A stretch of DNA of 64,000 nt from Holacanthus passer (GCA_025331565.1 JAFREQ010000106.1:434001-498000), one strand, 5' to 3'; counted from the first letter of the stretch, positions 13,347-27,250 are shown. The notes: generated by a model not told the origin, from the letters alone. Translations and numbers: made by a program.

Positions 13347-16300
13347 AAGTTTTTGTGCTTGTCTACACCCCTCTGTGACCTTTCTCGCTCCCCGTAATGT
13401 AAAGTCATCAACGCGCTGCCGAAGATATTCAGGTCAGTGTGAGACACCGCACACAAGATGAGATGAAAGACAGAGACGGACAGAGAGAGAAATAATGAAA
13501 TTGACGGGTCCCATGAGGTGATGACAGCAGGCTGTCCTCACTAGTTGATGGATGACAAATGCTCAGTGTCCATGTCTATCAGAGTCCCTGCACATCTCTG
13601 TCAATACAGCACAAGTTAAACAGGAAATCTGGCCTTTTGGCTTTAATTAACTTTGTCGCCGACATTTTCTCTCACAGTTAATGTTTTCCTGACACGTGGA
13701 GGACTGATGATACATAATAATAACGTCATAAACTCAACTTTGCTTGTGAAAAAACAGACATTTGAGCCGCGGGTGCATCATATCTGTGAATATTCACAAT
13801 TTCTCTGCAAACGCCTCTGAACCTGCACACTGGGGGACAAGCTTGAAATTTTTCTCTTTGACTCTTTCATGTTTCCAAACTTAACCAAAGGACCCATGAT
13901 GGCTATTTTCTTTATGATGAGCCCTTATGTGCCTCTGAATGAGCGAACGTGTCCTTTGCGAGCAGCCACGCAGTCTAGAAAGCCTTGACCTTTTATCCAA
14001 GTGGCGAATAGACTCCGCACCTCCTCTCAGTCTCTCTTTTTTTCCCCTCCTCTCCCTCTCCTCCTCGCCTCATTAGGGTGAATTTGAATCTGAGGCCATT
14101 AAGGAGCGCAAAGCGAGAGTCTGAAATGAGATGAAAACAGTAGGAAGGCAATAAAAAAGCCTTGTTAGAAGAATTTTATTACCGTTTACTCCACTCATAG
14201 TCTGGAGAACAGCCTGCGTCACACCAGGCACTGGATCTATATCCATCATAATGGGGCTGAAAAAAGACCTTTGCTTTTTTAATTTTTCTCATATTTAATG
14301 CAGACAATGGTAGAAGACATTCTGGGCCATTTGCGCTTATTTTAAAAACCAACAGCAGTGAATTTCTCCCCCTGCTGACATCTAAAAAAAAAATCCTCTA
14401 CTGTCTCATCCTTTGTTATAGTTTCTTAGAAATCAAGCAGCACATGACCTCACTGTGGTATTTTATATGAGGATCTAAACCACAGCATCTTTCATATACC
14501 TGAGCAGATACAGGCCTCGGCTCCAACCATTAATCATAATTCTGTAGCTTTGTGTGTGAGAGAGAGATAGAACAGCAGATGAAGACACAGAGCAGATTGA
14601 GCTATTTGTTATCACAGCTTATCCCAACACCGGGATGCCTGCTATTATCCTGCCAACACTGGGAATGGCAGGTGGAAAATGGGATTCCTCCCTCTGCTCT
14701 GTTATTTTATTGGATTTTTTTTTCACCCCTTATTCTTTCTACTGCTTTTTTTCTGACAGATTGAGAATAATTTTCCTGCGTGCGTTCGTGGAGGTCACGG
14801 AGGCGAGGGCAAAAAACTGGGAAGAAGGTGGCTGAGGGCGAGGTGGGAGAGGAGAGGGGGGTGAGGGTGGCTGACATGCTGATAGCGAGAGATAAACATT
14901 TTTCTGCAGTTGTTATCCTAGGTGAGCCTGTGACCTCTCTGGCTTGTTGATTGTAATGTTTGGCCGAGGCGTTATCTCTCTACCGCAGAGAGCAGCAGAT
15001 ACTGTCTGGAATATTAGCCTCATGTTACCCGGGCAAAGACACTGGGATGCTCGAGCTTTGTTCTCCGTAAGATTGCACGCACATGTGTGTATTTCCAAGC
15101 ATGTAGGTGAGCAAACACGCTCAGTGCTGCAGGTATGGTCCTGCATGTTATGCGGCTCGTTTTGCTCCAATCTTAAACGCCTGTGTGCGAGAGAGAAAAC
15201 GCAAAGCTTTGGCGCCTCAGCATGAATGAGTGAGAGGAAGATATGAGGTATATATTTAGCTTGGACCGGTGTGCGTGCTTTTACCTCCTGCGGTCAGCTC
15301 ACAAGGGGGTTGCAGGGATTAAAGATAGCGTTCAAGTAGATTCATTATTTATTCATCCACTTCCACCAACCTCCACCACACCACTTACATCCCTGTGGGT
15401 GAGTGCAGAGCAATTAGATCTCTGCAAATGAAGATGTGCCTTATCTGGAGCCAACTGTGGACGAGCTGCGTGCGGGGATGAAACGTGGTCACAATGGGTT
15501 ACTAAGCAGTTTTTAAGTCTCGTGTGTTTCGCAGCCATGAAAGAAGTTTTACAGGTTGTGGCGTGTGTTGCTGCAAACGAAGTGAAAATGAATCGGGCAG
15601 CGGAGGATTAAGTCGTGATGAGGCATTGCGAAGCCGAAGATGAAGTTTAGCATCATGTGCGTGATGCGATGGCATGTGAGAGAAGCAGAATATGGGGGGA
15701 AAAGAAGATGGCACGAGTTTCTGGGGATTTGTGTCAGTGGGTGATTTCATGTGCGAGTGGATTGTGAGCATGTAACGATGGTTGTGCCTGGCAGAAAATG
15801 AGGGCATGTGTGCATTATTGCGTGCGGCGGTGGCGTGAGCGTTAGTATATGCATGTGTGTGACCATCTCTATACCCTCCGGTCAGGTAGTAGCACTTGAG
15901 ATTGGGTCAACTTACCCCTGCTGAACAGATGGGGGTCAATTGGATGCACCCATGCAGAGCCAGCCTAACCTTGAACACTGGCACTGAGCGCAGGTTACCT
16001 TTCCAATTTACCCATGGCTCCCCCTGCCAAGTGGAAGAGCCATGCCAGCCATAACCAGCTCCCTCCTCCTCCCATCCAATCTACTGTGCTCGCAGCTGCC
16101 AACTACCCCCTAAGCTACCAGTCAGAGCGAGGGATGAAGTGGGGGAGGGAGCGTGTGAGAGAGACAACAAAAAAAAAGAGGGATTGGCAATAATGAGGAT
16201 TTACAGACAAAATGAAAGGAGAAAAGAGAGATGAAGAGATGGGTTGGTGGAAATGGGAGAGGAGAGATTGAGACAAAAAGAGGGGATTGACAGAGAAAAT

Positions 16301-17204
16301 AGGTTAAATGGGGGAGGATGTGTTTTAGTGAGAGGTGCCAATGGAGAGCTTCAGCCCCGGTGGCTCTCTGGTCAGCAGGGCCTTCTGATTATTGTATCTC
16401 ATTGGCAGCCACTGCAGGGCTCCTTCATGTGCACTAATTGTCAGCAGAGAAAACTCAGACAATGGACTGTCTCAAATATTACACTGGGCACGATTTGCTG
16501 CAGTCACAAAAGAGTAGAGAAAGACAAAGAAGTCAAATGGCAAGTTTCCCTTAGGCCAATTCCAATAAGCTGAAAAGGCGCTGTATAGAGGCGAAAACAG
16601 AAATTACTTCCTCTGACTGTCCTTTTTCTTTTTGTTAGAAACGTGAAAATGACTACTCGATAATAGTTTTTGGTATGCAAAACACTAAAGGGATGTATTT
16701 GGTTTGCAAAATTGATCCCATTTCCCACAGAAAACAGGAAATGGACTTTTGACAAATGCAGTTCAGCCCTCAAAGTCACTCAATCATTTCTACTACATCA
16801 ACTGTAATTGGATGTGTGTGTGTTCACCACCACAAGTCTGACAAATACAGATTTTAATGGCCGTTGAAATAACCGCCCAAATAAAATAAGAATGTTGCAA
16901 AGTAATGTGTCTGCGTGGGTCAGCTCTGTCAATGGGTCAAATGAAGTGGCGTCCTATTAATGAGTTGCATTAGTTGAGTTGAGTTAAATCAAGCCAAATG
17001 CCAAAGGTGGCCATTAACACATTAATACAATATTCAGCTGAGTTAACTCTGTTGCCATTACATAAAAAATTTGTTAGGAACCAGCCTCTGTGAGCTCAGA
17101 CAGGAAAACATGGCTTGTACACAAAATACCATGAATATAAAAAATAAGCTAAAAACAAAACACACTTTAAAGTGTCAACAGTTTACAATTTAAGGGTCAA
17201 ATGG
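13347..17204. other. Intergenic; several unique blocks, no gene seen
   Basis: The stretches 14060-14230, 14930-15080, 15850-16100 and 16330-16500 are non-repetitive and balanced, and could be regulatory. TG/GTGCG-rich DNA lies at 15580-15860. Confidence 0.45.
16120..16320. repeat. Purine-rich tract
   Basis: GA-rich with short pyrimidine breaks (GGGGGAGGGAGCG near 16141, AGGAGAAAAGAGAGATGAAG near 16218). No gene is seen. Confidence 0.55.
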
Positions 17205-17540
17205 CCTTAACATACTAAAATACACAGGATAATTAAAAAGAGAACAATACATTGAGCAGAGATGATAAAGTATTTATCATTCAAGGTGTTTAATAGCCTC
17301 AGGGAATGTTCTCCTTTTGAGCTGCTCATATTTAAAATTTATTTTTAACAGAGTTGCATATACCTTCTCCCAGAGGACGTTTCCTCAAAGAGACGAGATG
17401 CTGGGTGAGAATCATCTCTAACAGTATTTACAGCGTTTTGCTGAGGCCAAACTTTGTAAGTTGAAAAGAAAGACGGCAGAGAGTGGCCAGTATTTAGCAG
17501 ATGCAGTTTTAACTATCTCCTCTAAAGCTTCTGTTGTAGC
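17205..17540. repeat. Fish interspersed repeat, decayed
   Basis: The order of landmarks is GGTGTTTAATAGCCTCAGGGAA, then TTTTGAGCTGCTC, then CTTCTCCCAGAGGAC, GAGATGCTGGGTGAG and a final CTGAGGCC segment. This follows a very common fish repeat whose copies often begin with the AAGATAAGATA..TTTATTAGTCCCACAA segment seen at 32.5 kb. The borders are approximate, and the class (non-LTR versus other) is not assigned here. Confidence 0.5.
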
Positions 17541-19176
17541 ATGAGGCAGGCTACACTAAAAAACTAAAGCAACACTTCTCTTAAAACTCCAAATAAATTG
17601 TGGGAACATGCTGATATAAATGTAGGAAGTGCCACTAAAAGGCTGAGCAGCACATCTATAAAATACATACTCCTTTTCCCAGAGATAGAAATAAACAATA
17701 AGTGTGTGTGACACTAAGATAATACACAGGGTATCTGACATAGACGTATTTATGACAGATGTCTGTGTGTATATCTTAATGTGTTAGAGAGAGAAATGAG
17801 AGTATCTACAGCAAATGCAGTCAAGTCCATTTAATTAGTTCAGAACACACAGAGGTAAACACACCTCCACAATCCCACGACATCTTCAGAGTCATCATGT
17901 TCCCGAATCCGGTATTCCCAGGTCCGGTGTGACAGATTGCAGACGGGTCAAGCACTTCCTGGTTTCGGCTGTGCTTCTCCTATCAGAGGCCACCATCTCG
18001 TCTGACACGGCCGACCGAAGCCCGTCCCGTAATCACATCAGAGAGAGAGCAGAGGGAGTGACAAATCACATTACAAGCACTGACTCACTGCAGTCGTTGT
18101 GTAGCCTTGACGCCGTCCTCCGTCTTTGTCCGTATCTCTCTGAATGAAGATTCATGGTTTGGCCTGTGGGAGGACGAGTAATGTGATAGAGAGGCAGGTT
18201 GCGAGTGAGACAGAATGCGTGTGTTTGTGTGTTTGTACGTATGCAGTCTATAAAGCCGATCACCTGCCAGCCCACAGGCAGGTGGGATGTCTGGTGGGCT
18301 GCTGCTTCAGTTGGCCTGGTTTTGTTCCAGTGACTGTGCTCAGGTGATGTCATTTCTTTTCCATTCACCGAACTAACTTTAATTTATACCTCACAGCTAT
18401 TTAGCCCAACTTAGCATAAAGACTAAAGGCTTAAAGCTGACTGTTTAACACCATGTGTCTTGCTTGTTCAACCTGCACATAAAGACAAATGTGAGAAGGA
18501 CAATTTGAGGTTTGACAGCAAAATACAGGGAGTATGTTAACCAAAATGTTGTACTTTAAAGGAAGTTTATGCACATTGCTATGAATGCATTTTAACTGTA
18601 CTGCTCAGTCTGATTGAGAGGATGCCTCTTCTGTCCCCCTTTTGTGTTGCACGGTCCTCGTCTTAAAAACTGAAGGATGCCATTTTCTTCAAGAAATACA
18701 ATGCAGTAATAATTTGAGTGGCACTGGCAACGCACCATGAATGAAGCCAATCAAGTCCAAATCGCTGTGGTTATAGATAACCCTATTAGTGCCGTGCCTT
18801 TGGAACGTAATTACAGGGCTTTTTATGCTCATGAGGCCCAAAGTGAGGGATAGCATCCTTCAAAGAACAATCAGAGAGCTGAGAAAAAGAGCCTTTTCTT
18901 TGTAATTTACATAATTAGGATGTAGACCAGCCTTAGATCGCCAGGTAAGTAGGTTGGTGGGACCATATGAAAGTGACATTTAGAAAATGAGACAACTAAT
19001 TTTCTGTTATGTCTGTATTCATGCTCCAACAGGTAAGGGTTTGCTGGTGCTTAACTTTGATCACACACTACTGGTGGAATATATTTTGGCCCATTCTGAA
19101 GAGGGCTTAAATTACAGGCTGCAGGGGATTTTCTTCTGGGTCTAAGATGAGATGGTTTCCCCCCAGGAACATTATG

Positions 19177-19223
19177 CTCTCTTCTCTCTTCTCTTCTCTT
19201 CTCTTCTCTTCTCTTCTCTTCTC
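19177..19223. repeat. (CTCTT)n microsatellite
   Basis: A pentanucleotide repeat of CTCTT/TCTTC, with about nine units in 47 bases and one short interruption near the start. Confidence 0.9.
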
Positions 19224-21255
19224 AGCATATTGATCTGTTACCAGTAGAGCAGTGGGACACACATGTCTTCCTTCCACCCTCCTGCCTGGGAATCCAATAC
19301 CAGAACACACCAGCCACACTGCAGTGCTGTAATACAAAAGCACAACGCAACGACAAGCACCTGGTTAAATCAATGTGGACCAGGTACACGCAGACACATA
19401 CATAAACACACAACACGAGACAGACCAGAGGCAGCTTGAAGAATGTGCTTCCTAATATGTTACAGGAGTCTGAGGGGGGTAGTTAGATAGGGGGAGGCAA
19501 GTGACTGATTGAGAGATGAGGGGAAGTTGAACAGAAGAGAATTTGTTACTCGGGGCTTTAACAGCATCATTTAAAGAGGCTTTGTTTCCTCTGATGTCTG
19601 AGCATCAGTAAGCCAGGAAGAGGAAAGCTACATACATTTTGTTTGTGTGTCTGTGTGTGCATGCGTTGTACAGATGTGAGGATGCCGGAGATAAAGTAAT
19701 ACACTGTGTGCGCAGATAAAATGTAGTTAGAGCTAAAACACACGCAACAAAAATTGCCTACAAAAGTTTGCATCGATAATTTTTATGTTGAAATGAAATA
19801 CAGTAATAGTGATAGTTCGCCGTGAATACAAGGAACTAAGGACATCCCATAGTGTACATAGTTATTTTTTCACTGTAAGAATTGAGGTGGTTGTCCCTTT
19901 GGTTAAATAAATTAAGATTGTGAACATTAGCAATATGTCCTAGAAAGTCAGTCTGTAATTTTTAATGATCTGCTGATACTGACTGATACACATCCCAACA
20001 TGTGAATAAGAGGAGCACTGTCACTTATTTTTTCCACCACAGTATGCATACTGTGTGTCTTTTTAGTATGTACACATGTATGTGTCTGTCTGTGCACACG
20101 AGCTGCGCGTTTATGCATGTGACTGTATATATTTCTGTGTGTGTGTGAATAACACAGAGTATTTCTGCCGTCTTGAATGCATAATTAGAGAGACTGATGT
20201 AAACAAAGTGTCGACAGCGTGTCAGCCGATATTTCCGTAAGCGTTTTCTCTGTGATGGCGTTGTTTAAACAAGGAGCTTCACTTGGTGCAGTTTGTGTAT
20301 TGTGATGTCAGCACTGTCAGGGTAAAGTAGCAGAACAAAAAGGCTCAATACCTGAGCCTGGCAATCTGTGGGTGACTCAACCAGCAGCATGGCAATACTC
20401 CAGTACTGTGAATACGACTGCTTCCTAGCACAAGTTAAGAAATGCTAGAGTTAGTTAAGATGTGTACTTGTTGCTGTTTTACAAAGTTTTACTCTGCTAC
20501 AACTTGACGAAGTTACAAACTGTGCCGATCTTTTCTGGGTCTAATTCATTTGCCACCAACCATCTCAACAGTGCGGCTTAATTCCCCAAGGCCTCAGGTG
20601 CCCATTTGGCCTTTCATCTCGTCATTCGAGGCTGAGAAGGAGGGAATCGTTTACCTGATCTGCACACTAACTCCCTGGTTCACTCACATTTCCCAATTTA
20701 TGCTTCTAGAGGTGACTTTTACACAGCTTCTAAAGAAACTGTTAAAAATGTCATTGCATTTCTCGAGAATGCAAATGGCACACACAAAGCAATTTGAAAA
20801 CCAGATGTAATCTCAAAGCATATGCATGCACAGATATGCATATGTACACACCACCGTGCACACACACAACACAAAAATAGGATCTTGGAACCAGATGAAA
20901 AGAAACGCTGGCAAGTATAAACACAAGCCACACAAGCAAATACAAACAGAAACAATGTGCCAAAATGCAGCCGCTTGTAAAAACTCCTGAAAAAAACAGA
21001 AACGGTTGATTTAGCTTTGCCGACACGTCCCAAATTTAGCGTCATGCGATACAGTATTACATATTTAATGCCAATTGAGGGTAAAAAAAGTTCAGCCAGA
21101 GTTTTAGGAACAATTTTTCATTCACACACCGAAGTCCCGGAGAGAGGGCCCGCAATCGGAAAGCATGAATATTCTGCTTTGAATTAGCATATGCTTAGCT
21201 CCTCATCCTTTGGCCCGCTTGTACCTTGCTCCATAGGATGTAGGTGCAATCAATT

Positions 21256-21263
21256 ATGCAAAT
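21256..21263 (+). promoter_or_regulatory. Octamer (POU) site ATGCAAAT
   Basis: A perfect octamer. A related ATTAGCATATGC lies 72 bases upstream at about 21184. Both are within a non-repetitive, conserved-looking block (21150-21300). Confidence 0.3.
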
Positions 21264-22254
21264 AGCGTTGTTGTCCCAGCAAAATTGAGCACCGTCAGCG
21301 CGCATTGCAGACGTGGGGGAGAAGAGCTGAAGGATGTTGACACACCTTCTTATCTTGTGCTTGTTAATAACGCAAAGCTTCATATAGCCACGCATGTTTG
21401 GAAGTTGTTGGACAATGTCAATACAGTAATGTTGTGACTCAACAACTTCCTTTAAAGGGTTGACAAACAGCCCTAAGCATGATGTACAGGCAGACGTTTG
21501 CTGAAGCGGCAGGGATGAAGTCAGTTCTCTGATACAAGCAGTTTTTCAAGTTGTGTAAGATGATGGAATTATAGCAGCAGCAAGTCACGATGGCCTGATG
21601 ACGCTGCTTTAAGCCTTTTCATTTAAGATTCCCTGAATTGACCATATTGATCACACAGATCCAACACACATTTTGTTGCCCCAGCAGCAATTTTAAAGGA
21701 AATTTTTGCTACTAGTCATGTTGGTATCCGGTCTGATCTGGTGCTCTGTTAAAACCATGACTGCAAAAGACATCATTCATATTGACAGGTCAATCAATAC
21801 AGCCCAGAGAGCCTGTCCCACCACCACTACATGCACTACTGATGCTTTTTTTGGACTTTTGCCCATTTTTTCCCCCAGTTATAAATGTTTAATTTCCTGT
21901 GTCACTGCTGCCTCTACGGCTACAAAATGTCACCAGACTTTTGTCTTCATCTGCCTGCAAGTAGGAAAAAGGACATGATCCCTTTTTTTCAAATGTTAAT
22001 TCACACAAGCCCAAGTACTGCACCTGGGAATCAAACCCATGGTCTCTGTGATTTGTCCCACCTGAAATCATTGGCTCCTGTAATTAGTGACAGCAAACTT
22101 TGCAGTACATCTCTGTGTTTCTGAACAGCATGCAGCATTACATCTCACTACAACCAAACAGTGGCTACTTTTGCTGTATGTAGTTACTGTTACATAAGAT
22201 GGCTATTTACAGACATTTAATTAAGTTACAGAAACATGCATCTCGTTCCAGTTG

Positions 22255-22420
22255 GCATTGGTGGTTAGCTCATTTAGTAAGAGCGGCTCGACCACTGAGC
22301 AGCCATGGCATTTAGATTAAACTGCTTGTCTCAGTGGGGACAGACAATGTAGGTTAGCCTATGGAGATACAATGCAGATACAGGACAGGATGTGCTCTTC
22401 GCTGGTTAAAGTAAGAATTA
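22255..22420 (+). repeat. tRNA-derived SINE-like remnant
   Basis: GGTTAGCTCATTTAGTAAGAG (about 22262-22282) resembles the 5' end and A box of a tRNA-derived SINE, and it is followed by GCGGCTCGACCACTGAGCAG. A clear B box (GGTTCGANTCC) is missing, so the copy is degenerate. Confidence 0.45.
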
Positions 22421-24147
22421 AAAGCAGTTTAAACATATGGGTGTTAACTGTTTCATTTTCTCACATTAGACTCTCAGAAACTCTTTGGATCTGACATCTT
22501 CTTATGAATTGTTTCAGTTCCTTTCTAATTTCTATGCACATACACTGAGGCACCATTTTCAAAAAGAAGAAGACTATCCAAACTTTTTTCTGTTGTAATC
22601 ATAAACAGCCCACACTGAGAGGCTTTCTTTTCTGCACCAAGCTATCAACTGTAATCTACCTCTGGTGATTCTTTCTCTGAGAGTGGCCAGAAAAAGAGAG
22701 AGAAGAAGATGTGCCATCTGTTAAGCTTCGAGATAACAGCGATGAATGCCTCAGTTCTTGCTGCAACCCAATCTATGGCAGTGTATTGATATGAGATTGG
22801 TTTGTACTGTAAGTGGACCTCTTGGACCGATGTTATTGCCAACCTCCAACCATGATATTCATATTCATTTTTTTGTAAGATCCAATCTTAGTGCAATTTG
22901 AAGTCCTCATCATCCGGCACCAAGGAATAAACAGGGGTGATAAAAACAGTTTGACCCTGGTCATAGACCTCTATAATGCCTCACATCGATGCAGGAGTCT
23001 GGCTGTGTGCCTGTCTCTTTCTCTGCTCCTGGCCATGCATATTTCTGTCTTTTTATTGTCCCCTCACTTGGCCCCATGGTCAACTAATGTCTGCTGGACC
23101 ACTCGACAATCTGTGAATCTACAATCTCTCTAGATATTCTTTCATCATGTTTTTAAAGTGTTTTTTCTACAGTTTTTACATTTTTATATTGAAACTATTT
23201 CATTATTTGTACTTGCAATCACATTTCTCACTGTAAATACACATGAGCAAACTGGGAACTTTATGCTTTATACAAGTATAATGTAGCTGATGTTAACACA
23301 TGCTAAAAAGAATACAGATTGTATGGTTCATCGTTAATGGAAAGTATTTTGCTCCTTTTTGTTTCCCATAATTGTCTCTCTCATCCTTTCCTCTGATGTG
23401 CGAGAAGCTCCTCGTGGTGTCTGTCTGTGTGTGTGCATTGCTTTCTACTGATGCTCATAATGAGGAGCAGTAGGAGGCTGAAGAGCCGATTTCTTGCACG
23501 ATTCTATGACGACAGACAGCACAAAGTTGTATGTCATAATTGCAGCAGTCGAGATATTGTAAAACTTCCTTTGGTTTGCGTAGCTGTAATCTAATTTATA
23601 CACCCTGTGCCCTGCACCTTAATTACACAGCGTGCCACATGTGCCTCTACACATTTTGTATCTGTGTAGTGAGGCTGAACCCGGCGTCTCAAAGCTCTGA
23701 TGAGGTGTCGCTTGCAAAATAATTGCGACTTTATGATGACATGCTGTATCTCAAAATATGTCACAGTGGGCTTCATTCAGCAAATAATAACACAGCTCCA
23801 TTTAGGTTCAAGTTTTCCTCTGTGAATTAAGTATTGTTTGTGATATGGTTAAAATTAAACTAATATAAAGATAGAGACAAACAGCAATAAGACATTTGAC
23901 TGAACTGTAATACAATTCAAACTTTGATGTACAAAACCAAAGAAAAGCGAAAAACATTTATCCTTATATTTTACCTAAGTGTGTAGGTTGGGCAGTTAAT
24001 AATGTAATTACTGTCATTTTGGCACATGCTCAGAGGTCTGGATGACTTTGTCCAAGAATTTTCAAACACAAACTCATAGAATAACTTACCATGCACATAC
24101 ATGGACACACTTTATGTGAGTGTATGTTTGCAACCCACAAGTGCAGC

Positions 24148-24171
24148 CACACACACACACACACACACACA
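24148..24171. repeat. (CA)n microsatellite
   Basis: 12 CA units after GTGCAGC. Confidence 0.9.
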
Positions 24172-24769
24172 GGGAAAGAAAAGAGGGATACCACTGCAAT
24201 ATAATTTGTCTCTCATGATGAATTCCCATCGGTGTCTCTTGAGACGTCCAGCCCATGCTGACAAACCAACACATTTTTCACTCTCAGTCCACCGCTTCTT
24301 CTCTCCCTCTTTTTTCTCTTTATTTCCCTCATACGTAAATCAATTGATTTTTCATGCCCTTCTCTCGCTCACCTTTTCTCTATGAGGAAAAAAAAATATA
24401 CACATGGCTCTAAAATGTGGCTAACGGCCGCTGGGATCACTCTGGTTATTAAGAAGCAAATTTGATGCCGTGGGTCTGACTCTTGCAGCTCATACTGCGC
24501 TGTGCTTTCTTTTCTCAGCTGCAGCCAGCAGTGTTGATTTTGCATGTTTGCCTGTGTTGAAAGTTCATAATTTTGGCAATTTCCTAATGTGGCTCCCCCC
24601 ACCCTTGTTTTGCAGTAAAGATGAAACACACTGCAGTTTTTTTCTATAGACGTTATCCGTTATACATTTTTAATGATGAAAATTTGGTTTAAGTTTAAAC
24701 ACTGTGTTTTTGTAGAAAGTTGGAAGCGAGTCATCATTTTGCATCAACGTCACTGCTGCAGAATTGTCA

Positions 24770-24945
24770 GAACAAGAGACAGAGATAGAAATAAGGGCAA
24801 AAAGAGAGCTGGAAAAGAAGAAGTGAGACAAAGACAAAAAAGAGCGAGAGGAGGAAGTGGGTGCAGAGGGAGAAGAGGAGGGACGGGAGGAGAAAAAAGG
24901 TGGTTATGGGAAACGAAATAGAGGTGAAGAAAAGCAAAAGAAGTC
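24770..24945. repeat. Polypurine tract (about 175 bp)
   Basis: Nearly all A and G on the + strand (for example GAGCGAGAGGAGGAAGTGGG near 24842). It is prone to triplex formation. The open frames here are low-complexity Lys/Arg/Glu/Gly and not credible genes. Confidence 0.7.
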
Positions 24946-25074
24946 ACAGTTGTTCCATTTTCCTGGCTGTCTGAACTCGGCTCTAAAAATTGGAAACAGT
25001 GGCGTTCCCTAATCTCCCATCACCTGCACAGAGTGTATTCAGCGTCTGATAAACCGCCCTACAACCCTGAACTA

Positions 25075-25140
25075 CCACACACACACACACACAGTCACAC
25101 ACAGATTTAAATATAAAAGGAGAACACACACACACACACA
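25075..25140. repeat. Interrupted (CA)n microsatellite
   Basis: Two pure CA tracts (about 25075-25095 and 25126-25140) separated by a 30-base A-rich insert. Confidence 0.85.
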
Positions 25141-26329
25141 GCTCCATACGAACTAAGGCCGTTTGTGCAAACTGTATAATTGAACTTTATCTGAAGTCGC
25201 GATAGGTTTGTGCTATCTGTGTTGATATTTAAAAATACCGGCGCAGTAGTAGTGGCGGCTGAAATAACAATCCTTTGGAACAACGATATCGGATTCAGTT
25301 CCCGCCGAGTGAGTCGCCTCAGAACCGGCCTGCTGTGGTTGAGAAATGAGGCCGCCGGGCAGATGTCATATCCGGGAATGTGTCGGCGAGCAGTAGATCA
25401 CACTGTATATTCCTGATTACTTAGTCATGGGCCTTATCTGCAAACTGCCACATGGCTACTTGACAGTTGGCTTGGCCCCGCCATTGCTGTGTCCTCCTTT
25501 CTACCTCAACATCCCCCTCATTCTCTTGCTCTTTTTAAGTCTTGTTTGAATTTACATTTCGCTCCACACCTCGTCTTTCTCGGTGTCCATCTGCCCTCTG
25601 TTTCTTCTGTTCCGCTGTCTCTCTTGTCACCCTCTGGTAACAAAATTAAAAGATGAGTTTCACAGAAGGAAGATAAAAAGTTGGTCAGTAACAGCAGAGC
25701 AGGATTTGTTTCTCATGTTTATCTTTTCTGCCAAAAGCTATCTAATACTTTTCAGGATAACTTAATACTCAACATAATCTCTTTTTCAAATGTTCGTGTC
25801 CTCTTAACTTCAGGAAATTGAAAGCAAGGATGGTGCAGGCGAGATCTTGTTTGTGACTAGCATTAAAATTTGAACCCCGCTGTGCTACCTTGTTATTCCA
25901 ATTGCCTAAGTGCTCAGCCAGAAATGTCAGGTCAGAAGAAAAGACAAAAAAACCCATCGGGAAACAGTCCCACTTCAAAAGCAACATCACCTCAATTACA
26001 TGAGATTCTTTATTTTGGGCCACAGCATCCGTGAGTCGTCTTATCAAGCTAATTGAAGAGTCTAATTGCAAAGTGAGACATGTACCATCTACTCTTAGAG
26101 AATTAATTTCTTCCAACCACAACAAAGTCCAGAGAAAAGGACTGCAAGTGAGTTAAGCTGCTTAATCATCAATCATATTTTGAAATGAATATTTAAGGTA
26201 TGTGGAACAGCGAGACGTTCAAAATGGATTCAGTGCTTTTAAGATTAGAGCCTCTAAATTGCAAATATGTTGGCATTTATCTTAGATTTACTCGTGTGCT
26301 GTACTGGACTACAGTGTTGATGTGCTTGT

Positions 26330-26645
26330 ACTTCAATATATCCATTTTCATTTTACTTTGTACATGTACATAAATACATTTTAGAGGTAAATATTGTACT
26401 TTTTCTTCCACTACATTTATCTCGGCTACAACAGTAAACATTGTTGCATCAGTATTAATCAGTATTAATAATCTATAAAAAAAATATATTAATCACAGTG
26501 GACATTTTACTGCATATTAAGTATTTTTACTTTACATTTTGCTTGTAATACTTCTGTACTTTTGCTTAGATTTCGAATGAAGGACTTTTAATTGTAATGG
26601 AGTATTTTTACATTGTTGTATCTGTAATTTTACTGAGGAAAAGAG
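26330..26645. repeat. Fish interspersed repeat of the TTTTACTTGTAATGGAGTATTT type
   Basis: The landmarks are CTTCCACTACATTTATCT, TTTTACTGCATATTAAGTAT, TTGTAATACTTCTGTACTTTTGC, then GGACTTTTAATTGTAATGGA with GTATTTTTACA. In the same order they form a repeat that is very common in fish genomes and ends in ACTTTTACT-rich sequence. The copy is moderately diverged. The transposon class is left open. Confidence 0.7.
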
Positions 26646-26939
26646 CACGTCTTTGACTGAGACCACGTCATGTCCTGATGTGACTCTCTCCAACGACCTT
26701 GATGACACGGCAAACTCTTGTACCCAGAACTAATTGCGACATGAAGACTCATTAGCCAATGACAGTCGTCCTCCCATGGGCTGCTTTACCCATTTTTCCC
26801 AGGACGAACCGCCCGGACACCACTGTGACCTACTTCTTAAATGAGACTCATGTAAAGATAAAAAAAAACTCTCAATGTTACTGGTTTGATTCCACTCTCT
26901 GAACTATGACCTTTCCTCCCTCCGGTCTCACTTTGACAC

Positions 26940-27250
26940 CGCGTGTGATGTTTAAAGTCTGATTTATTGTCAAACCACACATGAAGGTTATTATCTCATT
27001 GGCATTAATAAAAGAAAAGTATGATTGCAATAAATCCACTAACAAATCACAAACAGGCTATTATAGAAATACTAATGAAGGCAATAAAAACAATCTGTCC
27101 AGAGATATTGTTAGAGCACATCCATAATCTAATTCCATTATGAAATGTTGGCGTGATTAACGCCTGGCAGCTAATCATCTCATAAAGGGAATGACGATTC
27201 TCTGCACACCCATCTGAATAAAGCGAAGAGTGACGCCCGCTCCCCTGTGA
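26940..27250. other. Conserved-looking AT-rich non-coding block
   Basis: Long unique sequence with many TAAT and AATAAA cores (CATTGGCATTAATAAAAG, GGCGTGATTAACGCCTGG). GGCGTGATTAACGCC near 27150 is a near-palindrome with GGCG arms around TGATTAA. Enhancer-like texture. Confidence 0.3.

Larger units (their letters stand above)
17541..22254. other. Intergenic; no gene seen
   Basis: Besides the (CTCTT)n tract and the octamer site, 18720-18960 is unique and conserved-looking. CA-rich, ATGCATATG-bearing DNA lies at 20810-20880. Confidence 0.45.
22421..26329. other. Intergenic; no gene seen
   Basis: Mostly AT-rich unique DNA plus the listed microsatellites and polypurine tract. Minus-strand frames such as 25769-26125 (118 codons) have no recognisable domain. 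Confidence 0.45.

Noticed and set aside
21990..22080. Possible SINE B box on the minus strand (GGTTTGATTCCCAGGT)
   Set aside because: The box itself is fair, but no head or tail of a SINE can be traced around it.
25769..26125. 118-codon minus frame
   Set aside because: No domain, no splice context, and flanked by unrelated unique DNA.
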